A stretch of 64,000 bases of DNA from Maioricimonas rarisocia (lineage in GTDB: Bacteria; Planctomycetota; Planctomycetia; Planctomycetales; Planctomycetaceae). Below the pieces are notes generated by a model, which was not told where the DNA came from, ran no database searches, and was given only the letters and a program-made list of their open reading frames with translations. Of this stretch, positions 1-8,817 are shown in pieces. The stretch's first letter is position 1. Each line of letters begins with the position of its first letter. A program made the position numbers and the translations under genes. The stretch is taken from contig NZ_CP036275.1 of assembly GCF_007747795.1 (NCBI RefSeq), positions 5,076,001-5,140,000 of the forward strand, read 5' to 3'.

Positions 1-1
1 C

Positions 2-1510
2 GGCAAAGAGGCCCTTGGGCTGATCGAGCAGGCGACATCCCTCGCGATTGGCGGCGAGATCGATATCTTCGCGACCGGGATCGTCTTCTGTAACGCGATC
101 TGGGCCTGTCGCTGTCGCGGTGAATGGCAACGGGCCCAGGAGTGGACCGACTCGGCGACCCGGTGGGTCAGCCGGCAGCAGGTGGACTACTTCCCGGGAA
201 TGTGCCGCGTCCACAGGGCGGAGGTCCTGCGGATCCGGGGCAATCTGGCCGCTGCCGAGCAGGAATGCGAAGCGGCAACCCGCCAGGTCGAGCGGGCACT
301 GCCGGCGTATGCGACATTCCCCTGGGCCGAGCTGGGCGAAGTGCGTCGCCGCCGGGGCAACCTGACAGGAGCAATGGCCGCTTTCGAGAAGGCGATGTCG
401 CTGGGATGGGATCCACAACCGGGACTGGCCCTGCTGCTGCTGCAACAGGGGGACGCCGCGTCGGCACACGCCGCCATCGAGAGGACCTTCAGCGAACCGC
501 GGCCGACGATGCTCCACGAAGACCGCGCCAACCTGCTCTGTGCCCGTGCCAACATTGCCTCGGCGGTCGGCAACCTTCCAGTCGCCGAAACGGCTGTTGC
601 CGATCTTGAAGAAATGGCCGAACGAAACGAATCCCGCTGGGACGAAGCCGCGGCCGCCCACGCCCGGGGAATGTTCGAGTTCCGAACGGGTCAGCCGGCG
701 GCTGCGGTGGAGCACCTTGCCAAGGCCCGACGACTGTGGCTGCAACTGGACACGCCGTATGAGCTGGCAACGACCGGACTCCTGCTGGGACGCGCCCTGG
801 ATGCTGACGGAGACCGACATCGGGCCCGCCTGGAGCTGAAGGCTGCCCGCGAAGTCTTCTCCCGGGTCGGTGCGATCCTGGACGTCGAGCAGGCGGACGA
901 ACTGCTTTCCTCACTCGACGAGTCCCGGCCTGCCGGCGCGGCCCCGAAACCGTCTGCCCCCGCCGCGTCGATGATCCGGGAGGGAGAGAGCTGGGTCATC
1001 AGTTTCGGAGGGCGGCAGGTCCGCCTGCCGAGCACGCGGGGACTCGAATACCTGGCAACGCTGCTCTCACAGCCGGACGTCGAATGCTGGGCCATCGATC
1101 TGGCCAGCCCGGGCGGAACAGTCGATCGAGGCGACGCCGGAGAAGTCCTCGACGCGACCGCACGTCAGGAATACCGTCGCCGCGTCGAAGAACTCCAGCA
1201 GGAACTCGCAGAGATCGATTCCCGCACCGATCCGGTTCGTGCCGAGTCCCTTCGTTCTGAACTGGATACCATCGCTCGTCAGCTGGCGGCAGCCGTCGGA
1301 CTGGGCGGCCGTTCCCGTCGAACCGGCAGTGCCGTCGAGCGGGCCCGGCAAAGCGTGACCAAAGGGATCCGCGGCGCGATCCGCAAGATTGCGGCGGAAC
1401 ATCCTTCCCTGGGGCGGTATCTCGAAGTGACCATCCGCACCGGAACCGCCTGCCGCTTCGAACCGGATCGACGCGAGCCGGTCCGATGGGTTGTCGCACG
1501 CTCAACATGA
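2..1510 (+). CDS. C-terminal part of a TPR-containing signalling ATPase-like protein (5' end outside window)
   Basis: The frame is open from the first bases of the window, so this is the 3' part of a larger gene. A GTG at 182 is only an internal codon. The first ~300 visible residues are helical TPR-like repeats rich in Ala and Leu. The C-terminal ~150 residues begin with a block containing RLPSTRGLEYLATLL, continue through a charged coiled coil (YRRRVEELQQELAEI), and end with GLGGRSRRTGSAVERARQSV and RTGTACRFEP. I know this C-terminal block from large TPR proteins that follow an AAA-type ATPase or adenylate-cyclase/LuxR-like N-terminus. That N-terminus is not visible here, so the ATPase part is inference. 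A cytoplasmic regulatory role is likely. The partner and ligand are unknown. Confidence 0.6.
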   Translation, partial: GKEALGLIEQATSLAIGGEIDIFATGIVFCNAIWACRCRGEWQRAQEWTDSATRWVSRQQVDYFPGMCRVHRAEVLRIRGNLAAAEQECEAATRQVERALPAYATFPWAELGEVRRRRGNLTGAMAAFEKAMSLGWDPQPGLALLLLQQGDAASAHAAIERTFSEPRPTMLHEDRANLLCARANIASAVGNLPVAETAVADLEEMAERNESRWDEAAAAHARGMFEFRTGQPAAAVEHLAKARRLWLQLDTPYELATTGLLLGRALDADGDRHRARLELKAAREVFSRVGAILDVEQADELLSSLDESRPAGAAPKPSAPAASMIREGESWVISFGGRQVRLPSTRGLEYLATLLSQPDVECWAIDLASPGGTVDRGDAGEVLDATARQEYRRRVEELQQELAEIDSRTDPVRAESLRSELDTIARQLAAAVGLGGRSRRTGSAVERARQSVTKGIRGAIRKIAAEHPSLGRYLEVTIRTGTACRFEPDRREPVRWVVARST

Positions 1511-1694
1511 TTGGCCCCCGACTCGGGTTGGGGTCACAAACCAATCAACAAAGGCGGGGTCCCGGACGTCCCACAGCCACAGTACCCGGCAACGTTCCCC
1601 GGGGCCCCCTCGAATGCCGTTCCCTTCCAGCATCCGATTCCCGGTGTCACTCTGCCGCAGTACCAACGTCCGGAACCGCACTGGGCCCGACCCG

Positions 1695-1733
1695 CGAATC
1701 CTTTGATTCGGAGTACTCGATCGACGCTACTCC
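1695..1733. terminator. Paired small hairpins between convergent genes
   Basis: Two adjacent inverted repeats lie where the first gene (ending 1510) and the minus-strand lipoprotein gene (ending 1727) converge. They are CGAATC-CTTT-GATTCG at 1695-1710 and GGAGTA-N12-TACTCC at 1710-1733. Neither is followed by a clear T run, so termination is only suggested by position. The second hairpin overlaps the end of the lipoprotein gene. Confidence 0.25.
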
Positions 1734-3433
1734 AGAGTGACAGCCCCCGGTTCGCAGTAACAGGAGGATGTCGGACTGACGTCCGCACGGGCCCACGCTT
1801 TGGCACGCTCGCGAGTCAGTCGCGAGAGATCGTCCGTCTTCCCCTGGGCCCGCCTGGACTTTTCCAGACCGAGCAGCGACCAGCCGTTGCGCGGGTTCCG
1901 CTCGAGGTCTTCTTCATAGACTTTCTCCGCTTCAGCAAAGCGGCCGCCTGCCATCATCAGGGCGCCGAGGGCATGACGAACCGGCTGCAGCCAGGCGGGA
2001 GGCTCGTCGTAGATCAGGCGATCCTCCAGTTCGGCCGCTTCACGGAGCAGTTCGAATGCCTCGTCGTGGTCGCCGATCCGGAAAAGCAATTCGCCCTGCA
2101 TCATCTTGCGGGCCAGCGGGAAGACCGAGTGCGCGGGATTGAAACCAATCGTCCAGTCGGTCGGAACGGCTGCCGCCGCAGCGTTGAAGGCGTCGATTTC
2201 CCCCCGTGCTTCGTTGATGCGACCGGTGGCCGAATACGCGATGCTGCGGGCGTAATGCCGCATCGCACGACTGATTGGACGCCCCTTCGGATACTCCTCG
2301 AGCTCCAGAATCTCCTTCCAGCGACCAAATCGCACCAGCACGTGCGGCAACGCCGATGTCCAGCCGTCCGCAATCTGCGGGTATCGTTCCATGAAGGTCG
2401 ACGGCACATGCGTTTCCATCTCCCGGGCAGCCTGCAACGCGGTTTCGTAGCGTCCCTCCATCATCGCTGCGTACGCGAGGAAGTGCAGGTTGTGGGAAAT
2501 GTACAGCCCGTAGTAATCCTGCTCCTCGGCGGTCGCGAGGTAGCTGCGGTCGGCGCGGATTGCCTTGGCATTGGCGTCCGCCGCATCGGTGTAGCGCCCC
2601 AGGCGCCCAAAGATGTGGGACGGCATGTGCGTGAGATGACTCGATCCCGGCACGAGGTCGACCAGCCGGTCCGCCGCCGCCTCCGCACGCTCGGGGGTTT
2701 TCGAGGCTTCGACCGCATGGATGTAGTAGTGCAGGGCCCCCGGATGGTCCGGCGCCATCGCAATGACCGTCTCGAGGGTGCTGACAATCTCCTCGGCCCG
2801 CTTCTTCGGCTGTCCGTCTTCGGTCCAGTAATCCCACGGCTGCAGGTTCATCAGTGCTTCCGCGTACAGCGTCCCAACGTCTGGATCATCCGGAAACTGC
2901 GTCCAGACCTTCTCCATCGCGTTCGCGTAGGCTTCTTCGAGCACCTGCTGATCCTCAGGCGGTTCAGCCGAGTACCGTTTCGTGACGGCGTTGATCAGGG
3001 CCCGCTCGACATCCGAAGCATTATCGATCCGTGCCAGGGCCTCCTGGCAGGCTTCGAGCGCCTCTCGGGTTTCCTTCTCGGACATCACCGGGTCGTTGAT
3101 GTTATTGCCACTGGCGAAGGCGATGCCCCACCAGGGAAACGCGCATTCCGGATCGAGTCGGGCCGCTTCGCGGAAACAGCGGATCGCTTCGTCGTCATTA
3201 AACCCGTAGAGCCACTGCAGACCCTGATTGATGAACTTCTGAGCCTCTTCCGACGATGTGTCGACCTCGCGTGAATAGTTCTCGAACCCGTCGTACAGGA
3301 TGGCGTAGGGCTTCTCGCGGGCGGGAGCTCTGCGGCCGGTATCGGGCGGCGAGGCCGCCTCGCATCCAACCAGCATGGCAACCGCAACTCCTGCGATTCC
3401 ATAAAGTTGCATCCGAAATGTGGGGGCGTTCAT
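1727..3433 (-). CDS. TPR-repeat lipoprotein
   Basis: This is a 568-residue protein. Its N-terminus is a lipoprotein signal with lipobox MLVGC (cleavage before Cys at about residue 22-24), so it is probably anchored to a membrane facing the periplasm. The mature part is built of TPR-like helices, for example NQGLQWLYGFNDDEAIRCF near the start and GGRFAEAEKVYEEDLERNP near the end. The motif HMPSHIFGRLGRYTDA occurs in planctomycete and proteobacterial TPR proteins of unknown role. The start at 3433 is preferred because a strong AAGGAGG lies 10 nt upstream. The more distal ATG at 3454 overlaps that Shine-Dalgarno and is unlikely. It is a single-gene unit. A role in protein-protein assembly is likely; no enzyme motif was seen. 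Confidence 0.8.
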   Translation of the reverse strand: MNAPTFRMQLYGIAGVAVAMLVGCEAASPPDTGRRAPAREKPYAILYDGFENYSREVDTSSEEAQKFINQGLQWLYGFNDDEAIRCFREAARLDPECAFPWWGIAFASGNNINDPVMSEKETREALEACQEALARIDNASDVERALINAVTKRYSAEPPEDQQVLEEAYANAMEKVWTQFPDDPDVGTLYAEALMNLQPWDYWTEDGQPKKRAEEIVSTLETVIAMAPDHPGALHYYIHAVEASKTPERAEAAADRLVDLVPGSSHLTHMPSHIFGRLGRYTDAADANAKAIRADRSYLATAEEQDYYGLYISHNLHFLAYAAMMEGRYETALQAAREMETHVPSTFMERYPQIADGWTSALPHVLVRFGRWKEILELEEYPKGRPISRAMRHYARSIAYSATGRINEARGEIDAFNAAAAAVPTDWTIGFNPAHSVFPLARKMMQGELLFRIGDHDEAFELLREAAELEDRLIYDEPPAWLQPVRHALGALMMAGGRFAEAEKVYEEDLERNPRNGWSLLGLEKSRRAQGKTDDLSRLTRERAKAWARADVSPTSSCYCEPGAVTLE

Positions 3434-3859
3434 GGTGCTGGTCCCTCCTTTCATTCAGCGACTGTGATCGGCCCGGATTCCCGAACCGGCGGAACGCGAT
3501 CGGTCCACTCACCTTCAAGGCGTGAATTCCGGATTCACAGTGTGAATCGGGGAGCGTTCCTCTTGCTCGCGGCAGGCCCCGCGAGCCGCCCTCCCCGGAG
3601 CTGGTCGACCAGCAGGCAGCCCGTGCAGGTTGCTGGTGATGCCGCAAGCGGTTCTGGTTGAAGGAGATCGGCGGCGGTGATACGGTAATCGCGTCCGTTT
3701 CTCGCCTGACCGTCAGTGAATGTTGTCGAACCAACGCGTCGACGGACGGGGCTTCGTCCGGAGCCGTCCGTCATAGACAGCGACTCGGCACCTGCGCCCC
3801 ATCAGGGCAGCCATCTCGTGCGACGAAAGTTTTGCGGACGGACTGCGAGGCCCTAGCGC
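3434..3859. other. Divergent intergenic region
   Basis: This is the non-coding gap between the divergent TPR lipoprotein and SGNH hydrolase genes. It holds the cluster of GTGAAT half-sites described at 3522-3548. Short open frames are present on both strands, but they lack a ribosome binding site and show no recognisable family. I see no RNA gene. Confidence 0.6.
3522..3548. promoter_or_regulatory. Triple GTGAAT half-site (putative operator)
   Basis: Three half-sites alternate in orientation: GTGAAT (3522-3527), ATTCAC (3533-3538) and GTGAATC (3542-3548). The last two form a perfect dyad, GATTCACA-G-TGTGAATC (3532-3548). The cluster lies about 90 nt upstream of the lipoprotein start and over 300 nt from the divergent gene, so it more likely serves the minus-strand gene. 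Binding of a dimeric repressor or activator is inference. Confidence 0.4.
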
Positions 3860-4918
3860 ATGGAAGAGAATCTACTCCTGTTCCTGTTTGCCGCAGCCCC
3901 GGTCCTGCTGCTGGCCCTGGTCGCCCTGTTCTTCCTGCGACTGCTGCCCCGGATTCGCCACCGCCGCGTACTCTCACTCGTGACGGGCAATCTGCTCGTC
4001 ACGCTGCTCCTGCTGTCGCTGGTCGTTTTCCTCGGTGAGTTTTATGTCCGCTACAGGTACGACGCGACCGACTCGTTTGGTCTGACGCGGACAACCGCCG
4101 ACTGGTTCGAGCGGCACTGGCAGACGAATTCCGACGGCTTTCGCGATTCGCAGGACTACTACCCGCAGATCGCCCCCGGCCACCGCCGCATCTCACTGAT
4201 CGGCGATTCGTTCACGGCGGGGCATGGCGTGCCGGACGTCGAAGACCGATTCGCGAACCGGTTGCGGGCGGCCCACCCCGATCTCGAGGTGCATGCACTG
4301 GCCCGGCCGGGCTGGGACACGGGAACCCACCTGGATGTCGTGCAGTTCCTCGGCAACAGCGGATACGAATGGGATCTCGTCGTTCTGGTCTACTGCCTGA
4401 ATGATATCTCGGACATCATCCCCGAGTGGCAACGCGTTCTGCACCGCATCTACAAGGCCCCCAAGCCGGGGTTCCTGGTGCGGAACAGTTACCTGTTCAA
4501 TCTGCTCGATGCCCGCCTGCGTGCCGCCCGCGAACCGCAGATCTCGGACTACTACAGCATGGTGCGTACGGGGTACGAAGGCCGGCAATGGGACGTCCAG
4601 CAACAGCGTCTGGCGATGATCGAACAGTCCGTAAGAGAAACCGGCGGACGCCTGCTCGTGGTGACGTTTCCTTTTCTGCACGCGTTGGATGGAGACTACG
4701 AGTACGCCGACGTCCATGAGCAACTCAATCGGTTCTGGAAGTCGCGTGACGTTCCCCACCTGGATCTGCTGCAGACGTTCGAATCAATGACAGCCGACGA
4801 ATTGATCGTAAGCCGCTACGACGTACATCCGAACGAGCGGGCCCACGCGCTTGCGGCCGAGGCGATCGGCGAATTTGTGATGCGACACCTGAACGCCTCA
4901 GAGTCGGCGAAACAGTAG
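3860..4918 (+). CDS. Membrane-anchored SGNH/GDSL-type hydrolase
   Basis: This is a 352-residue protein. Two hydrophobic segments at about residues 5-28 and 40-60 anchor it. The rest is an SGNH hydrolase domain with block I GDSFTAG at 115-121 (nucleophile Ser117), the oxyanion Asn probably in CLNDISD, and the block V pair Asp321/His323 in YDVHPNERAH. SGNH enzymes cleave esters, often O-acetyl groups on polysaccharides. In this membrane-anchored form it may act on an envelope or exported glycan. It is followed after 73 nt by a TMTC-like membrane TPR gene, which also fits glycan or glycoprotein modification. There is no clear Shine-Dalgarno before the ATG. The substrate is unknown. Confidence 0.8.
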   Translation: MEENLLLFLFAAAPVLLLALVALFFLRLLPRIRHRRVLSLVTGNLLVTLLLLSLVVFLGEFYVRYRYDATDSFGLTRTTADWFERHWQTNSDGFRDSQDYYPQIAPGHRRISLIGDSFTAGHGVPDVEDRFANRLRAAHPDLEVHALARPGWDTGTHLDVVQFLGNSGYEWDLVVLVYCLNDISDIIPEWQRVLHRIYKAPKPGFLVRNSYLFNLLDARLRAAREPQISDYYSMVRTGYEGRQWDVQQQRLAMIEQSVRETGGRLLVVTFPFLHALDGDYEYADVHEQLNRFWKSRDVPHLDLLQTFESMTADELIVSRYDVHPNERAHALAAEAIGEFVMRHLNASESAKQ

Positions 4919-4991
4919 TTCACCCTCAAACGGCGGCCAGTCGGGATCGGGAACTGGTCCTTGGAGTCAGTGTCATTGCCGGGGCTGGGTC

Positions 4992-6998
4992 ATGGCGTCG
5001 AAATCGCGGAAGATGAAGTCCTCAGTTTCGGCGCACCAGAGCGACCTGCAATTGCAGTTTCTCGCCGCCGGCGTCCTCACCCTGCTGACGCTGATCGTCT
5101 TCGCCCAAACGGCCGGCTACGGATTCGTCAATTTCGACGACAACTTCTATGTCAGCGAGAATCCGAACGTACAGTCGGGACTGACGTGGGACGGGATCGC
5201 CTGGGCCTTCAGTCCGGAATCGACAGAAGACGTCGGACTGTGGCATCCGCTGACCTGGCTGTCACTGATGACCACGGCACAACTGTTCGGCAGCGAGCCG
5301 CGCGGCTTCCATCTCATTAATGTCGCGTTGCATCTGTTCAATGTGCTGCTGCTGTACCGTCTGCTGTTGACGATGACCTCTCGTACCGGCCGCAGCGCGT
5401 TCGTCGCCGCAGTTTTCGCAGTGCATCCCCTGCACGTCGAGTCGGTGGCATGGATCTCCGAACACAAGGACGTGCTGAGTACGGTGTTCGTCCTGCTGGC
5501 GATATGGTGGTACGTGCGCCAGGTACAAACGGGTCGAAAGCGTTATGCGGCATTCTCGGTCACAGCGTTCGTGCTGTCGCTGCTCGCCAAACCGATGTAC
5601 GTCACACTCCCCTTCCTGCTGGTTCTGCTCGATGCGTGGCCACTGCGAAAGGCCGACGCCGCAGCCGGGGCCATCGACGTGCAAACGGATTCCGATCTCC
5701 GCGCGCCAGGCTGGTGGATCCGCAGGCTGGCCGGGAAGTGGCCCTACCTCGTCGCCACCGTATTCTTCTGCGGGATCGCCTATGCCAGTCAGCAGCAGGC
5801 CGGCGCTGTCAGATCGCTGCAGGAAATTCCCCTGATGGACCGTCTGATCAACGCGGTCATCGTCTATGGCCTGTATCTGCGGCAGACCGTCTGGCCGGTC
5901 GGACTGTCGGTTTTCTATCCGTACCCGGAGACGTCGCAACTGATCCCGGCGACCGTTTCCGCAGTGCTTCTGGCAATGGTCACGGTCGTGGTCATCCGGC
6001 AATGGCGGCCGCGTCCCTGGCTGGCGGTCGGCTGGTTCTGGTATCTCGGCACGCTGGTTCCGGTACTGGGCCTCGTCCAGATCGGTCTCCAGCAGATGGC
6101 CGACCGCTACATGTATTTCCCGATGATCGGGCTTCTGATTGCGGTCACGTGGCTGGCCACCGACGTCGCCTCGTCACCACGGTCATGGCAACGACGCATG
6201 CCCGTCGCAGCAACGCTGGTCGTATTTGTCCTGACGTGCTGTGCCGCCATTCAGGTAACGGTCTGGCAGAACAGCCTGACACTCTTCTCGCATGCGATCG
6301 ACGTCGCCGAGAGCGACCTCGCCCATACCAAGGTCGGCTTCGAATACGCCCGCACCGGAAACCTCGACAGGGCCGTTCCGCATTTCCGCAGAGCAATCGA
6401 AATCGATCCTGATGACGTCGCGGCTCACAGTTTTCTCGGCCACGCACTCCTGGAACGCGGCAAGACAGAGCAAGCGATCCCGCATCTGGAAGAGACGATC
6501 CGGCTGGTTCCGGATCACATCGAAGCGCACGGCCATCTGGGCATCGCGTACGCGACCACCGGACAATCAGAGCCCGCTGTCCGGCACCTCAGGCGGGCCG
6601 CCGAACTCGATCCAGGCTCGGCCGAACTTCACCTGAATCTCGGGATCGCACAGAACCTCGCGCAGCAACACGAAGAGGCGGTCGCCAGCTTCCGTCAGGC
6701 GCTGCAGTTGAATCCGAAACTGACCGCCGCCCGTTTCCGGCTCGCACAGGCTCTGGCCGACGTCGCCCGGCCGGAAGAAGCCATCCATGAGTACCGCGAA
6801 CTCATCCGGACGCACCCCGACCTGCTGGCAGCTCACCTCGAAATCGCACGTCTGTACCTGCAGTACGGCCAGCGCGAATCAGCCGTCCAGCACCTGCGGT
6901 TCGTGCTGACCCGAGCCCCCGGTCACGACGAAGCACGTGCCTTGCTGCATCAGGTGACAGGACAGAGCGAATCGCCGGCAGCATCATCGGGAAGCTGA
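4992..6998 (+). CDS. Polytopic membrane protein with C-terminal TPRs (TMTC / GT-C-like)
   Basis: This is a 668-residue protein. The N-terminal ~420 residues contain about nine to ten membrane helices. The first external loop carries FVNFDDNFYV (Asp49-Asp50), the position of the acidic pair in GT-C fold glycosyltransferases. Further hallmarks are HPLHVESVAWISEHKD and LAKPMYVTLPFLLVLLDAWP, familiar from bacterial and eukaryotic TMTC-type proteins. From about residue 440 there are roughly six TPR units, for example HFRRAIEIDPDDVAAHSFLG. Eukaryotic TMTC proteins are O-mannosyltransferases. A similar polyprenyl-phosphate-sugar transfer here is inference. It lies directly downstream of the SGNH hydrolase gene on the same strand. 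Confidence 0.75.
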   Translation: MASKSRKMKSSVSAHQSDLQLQFLAAGVLTLLTLIVFAQTAGYGFVNFDDNFYVSENPNVQSGLTWDGIAWAFSPESTEDVGLWHPLTWLSLMTTAQLFGSEPRGFHLINVALHLFNVLLLYRLLLTMTSRTGRSAFVAAVFAVHPLHVESVAWISEHKDVLSTVFVLLAIWWYVRQVQTGRKRYAAFSVTAFVLSLLAKPMYVTLPFLLVLLDAWPLRKADAAAGAIDVQTDSDLRAPGWWIRRLAGKWPYLVATVFFCGIAYASQQQAGAVRSLQEIPLMDRLINAVIVYGLYLRQTVWPVGLSVFYPYPETSQLIPATVSAVLLAMVTVVVIRQWRPRPWLAVGWFWYLGTLVPVLGLVQIGLQQMADRYMYFPMIGLLIAVTWLATDVASSPRSWQRRMPVAATLVVFVLTCCAAIQVTVWQNSLTLFSHAIDVAESDLAHTKVGFEYARTGNLDRAVPHFRRAIEIDPDDVAAHSFLGHALLERGKTEQAIPHLEETIRLVPDHIEAHGHLGIAYATTGQSEPAVRHLRRAAELDPGSAELHLNLGIAQNLAQQHEEAVASFRQALQLNPKLTAARFRLAQALADVARPEEAIHEYRELIRTHPDLLAAHLEIARLYLQYGQRESAVQHLRFVLTRAPGHDEARALLHQVTGQSESPAASSGS

Positions 6999-7031
6999 CT
7001 TCTGAACCGCCTCCTCCACAAGGGCCGACCG

Positions 7032-8648
7032 TCAGCGAATTCGCAGCACGTACGCAAAGTCACACGGCTTCTGCTTCGGCAGGCGGACGGTCAGTCCGTC
7101 CGCATCCTGATCCCATCCGAGCGGCGCGTCGACTCCGATCATCTCGACGGATTCGATCTTTCCCGGTGAGTGCATCGAATCCATGCCGAGCGTTCGGATC
7201 GTCACGCTCTCTCCCTCCGGCCAGTCGAGCAGGATGGCGTACAGGGTGCCTCCTTTCTCGGTAAACCGGATATCTTCGGCGGTGAACGGCTTGTTCTTCT
7301 TCTCGGCCAGATGCCCGGTGGCGGTCTTCGTTGGCCCCTCACCGTACGTCTTCCAGTACGTCGTGCCGTAGATCGCTTCGCCGTTCAGCTCCAGCCACCT
7401 GCCGATCGCCAGCAGAATCTCCTGATCCTTCTCCGGGATCGTGCCGTCGGCGCGAGGACCGATGTTGAGCAGCAGGCAGCCGTTCTTGGAGACGATGTCG
7501 ACCAGATCGTCGACGAGCCGGTTGGGCGTCTTGTAATTCTGGTTACGGGTGTATCCCCAGGAACTGCTGCTGACGGCGGTGTCGGTCTGCCAGAAGGGGG
7601 TGCGGATGGCGTCCATCTTCGAGCGTTCCAGGTCGAGAACGGCGGCATCTTCAGGAAACGCCTGCCACTTGTAGTTGATGATGCCGATGTCGCCGTCCGC
7701 TTTCAGGCTCCGGTTGTAGTAGTAGGCGGCGAACCGCTGCAGCCAGGGTGAGTAGTGGTTGTCGCGGTAGTCCGTCTCCTGGCTGGCGGTGATACCGAAG
7801 TCGAACCAGACCAGATCGGGATCGAAGCGGTCAACCAGTTCGCAGGTCCGGGCCAGCCAGTCGTCCTTGAACTGCTCGTCCTGCGGCTCGAATCGCTTGC
7901 GGTAGTCGGCGGCGTCTTCCCTGAACAGGAACGGCATGGGACGTCCGTACAGCCTGGCGTACTTCGGGTCGGCATTGTCGTAGTCGGGACGGCGGACGTA
8001 GAACTTCCAGTTGAACGCCCGGTGACTGCTGACGCCGAACTTCAGGCCGCGAGCACGCACCGCCTTCTGCAGTTCATCGATGACATCCCGGCGGGGGCCC
8101 ATTTCGCTGGCGTCCCACTCTGTGAAGCTGCAGGCGTACATGGGAAAGCCGTCGTGATGCTCGGCCACCGGGACGACGTACTTCGCTCCCGCTTTGACGA
8201 ACAGATCGGCCCACGCCTCGGGATCGAACTTCTCGGCCCGGAACTTCGGGATGAAGTCCTTGTAGCCGAACTCCGACTGCGGACCGTACGTTTCCCGGTG
8301 ATGCTCGAAGAAGTTGTCACCGCGGCGGACCGCGTCGATGTACATCTGCCGCGGGTACCATTCGCTGCCGAAGGCCGGCACGCTGTACGCCCCCCAGTGA
8401 ATGAAGATTCCGAACTTGGCATCCCGGTACCACTGCGGGATTTCGTAGCCGGAGAGTGACTCCCAGTTCGGCTGAAACGGACCGCCGCTGACGACCGCGT
8501 CAATCCGCTCGATCGCCGGTGCGACTGCCGGGTGCGGTGCCAGCGGATCGCGGTCCGTGTCCTCGGCCGACAGCGCAGGCACATGCACTGCGAACAGGGG
8601 GATCAGTGAAAGGAGCAACGCGAGCTGCGAGAGCGTGATTCGAAACAT
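7032..8648 (-). CDS. Secreted alpha-L-fucosidase, GH29
   Basis: This 538-residue enzyme hydrolyses terminal alpha-L-fucosyl residues with retention. A signal peptide (MFRITLSQLALLLSLIPLF, cleavage near LSA) directs export. GH29 hallmarks are FGIFIHWGAYSVPAF, the EHHDGFPMY segment (about 163-171), and DLVWFDFGI, in which Asp283 is the expected nucleophile. A C-terminal beta-domain follows. The start is taken at the ATG at 8648, which directly begins the signal sequence; upstream in-frame ATGs would add a non-signal extension. It is the last gene of the minus-strand run headed by an ECF sigma gene at 20930, which also contains a sulfatase. That context suggests sulfated fucan or fucosylated glycan breakdown. 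A 169-nt gap with a hairpin separates it from the DUF1501 gene, so it may have its own promoter. Confidence 0.9.
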   Translation of the reverse strand: MFRITLSQLALLLSLIPLFAVHVPALSAEDTDRDPLAPHPAVAPAIERIDAVVSGGPFQPNWESLSGYEIPQWYRDAKFGIFIHWGAYSVPAFGSEWYPRQMYIDAVRRGDNFFEHHRETYGPQSEFGYKDFIPKFRAEKFDPEAWADLFVKAGAKYVVPVAEHHDGFPMYACSFTEWDASEMGPRRDVIDELQKAVRARGLKFGVSSHRAFNWKFYVRRPDYDNADPKYARLYGRPMPFLFREDAADYRKRFEPQDEQFKDDWLARTCELVDRFDPDLVWFDFGITASQETDYRDNHYSPWLQRFAAYYYNRSLKADGDIGIINYKWQAFPEDAAVLDLERSKMDAIRTPFWQTDTAVSSSSWGYTRNQNYKTPNRLVDDLVDIVSKNGCLLLNIGPRADGTIPEKDQEILLAIGRWLELNGEAIYGTTYWKTYGEGPTKTATGHLAEKKNKPFTAEDIRFTEKGGTLYAILLDWPEGESVTIRTLGMDSMHSPGKIESVEMIGVDAPLGWDQDADGLTVRLPKQKPCDFAYVLRIR

Positions 8649-8661
8649 GGTCTGTACCGGA

Positions 8662-8680
8662 ATTCTCTGACTGAGAGAAT
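8662..8680. promoter_or_regulatory. Hairpin/dyad just upstream of the fucosidase
   Basis: A perfect 7-bp inverted repeat, ATTCTCT-GACTG-AGAGAAT, sits 14 nt upstream of the fucosidase ATG. It is close enough to act as an operator or as a 5' leader hairpin affecting translation. No T run follows. Confidence 0.3.
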
Positions 8681-8817
8681 GTGAGCCCACGGCGACAGAG
8701 CGCGCATGAGGGGGTCACAGCGGAGAACGTCCAGCGACAGCGTACACGAATGAGCTGCCGAGTCCACACCGCGCACCTGCAGTGCCCGATCCCATCGGCA
8801 GCTCGCGATACGACGGT

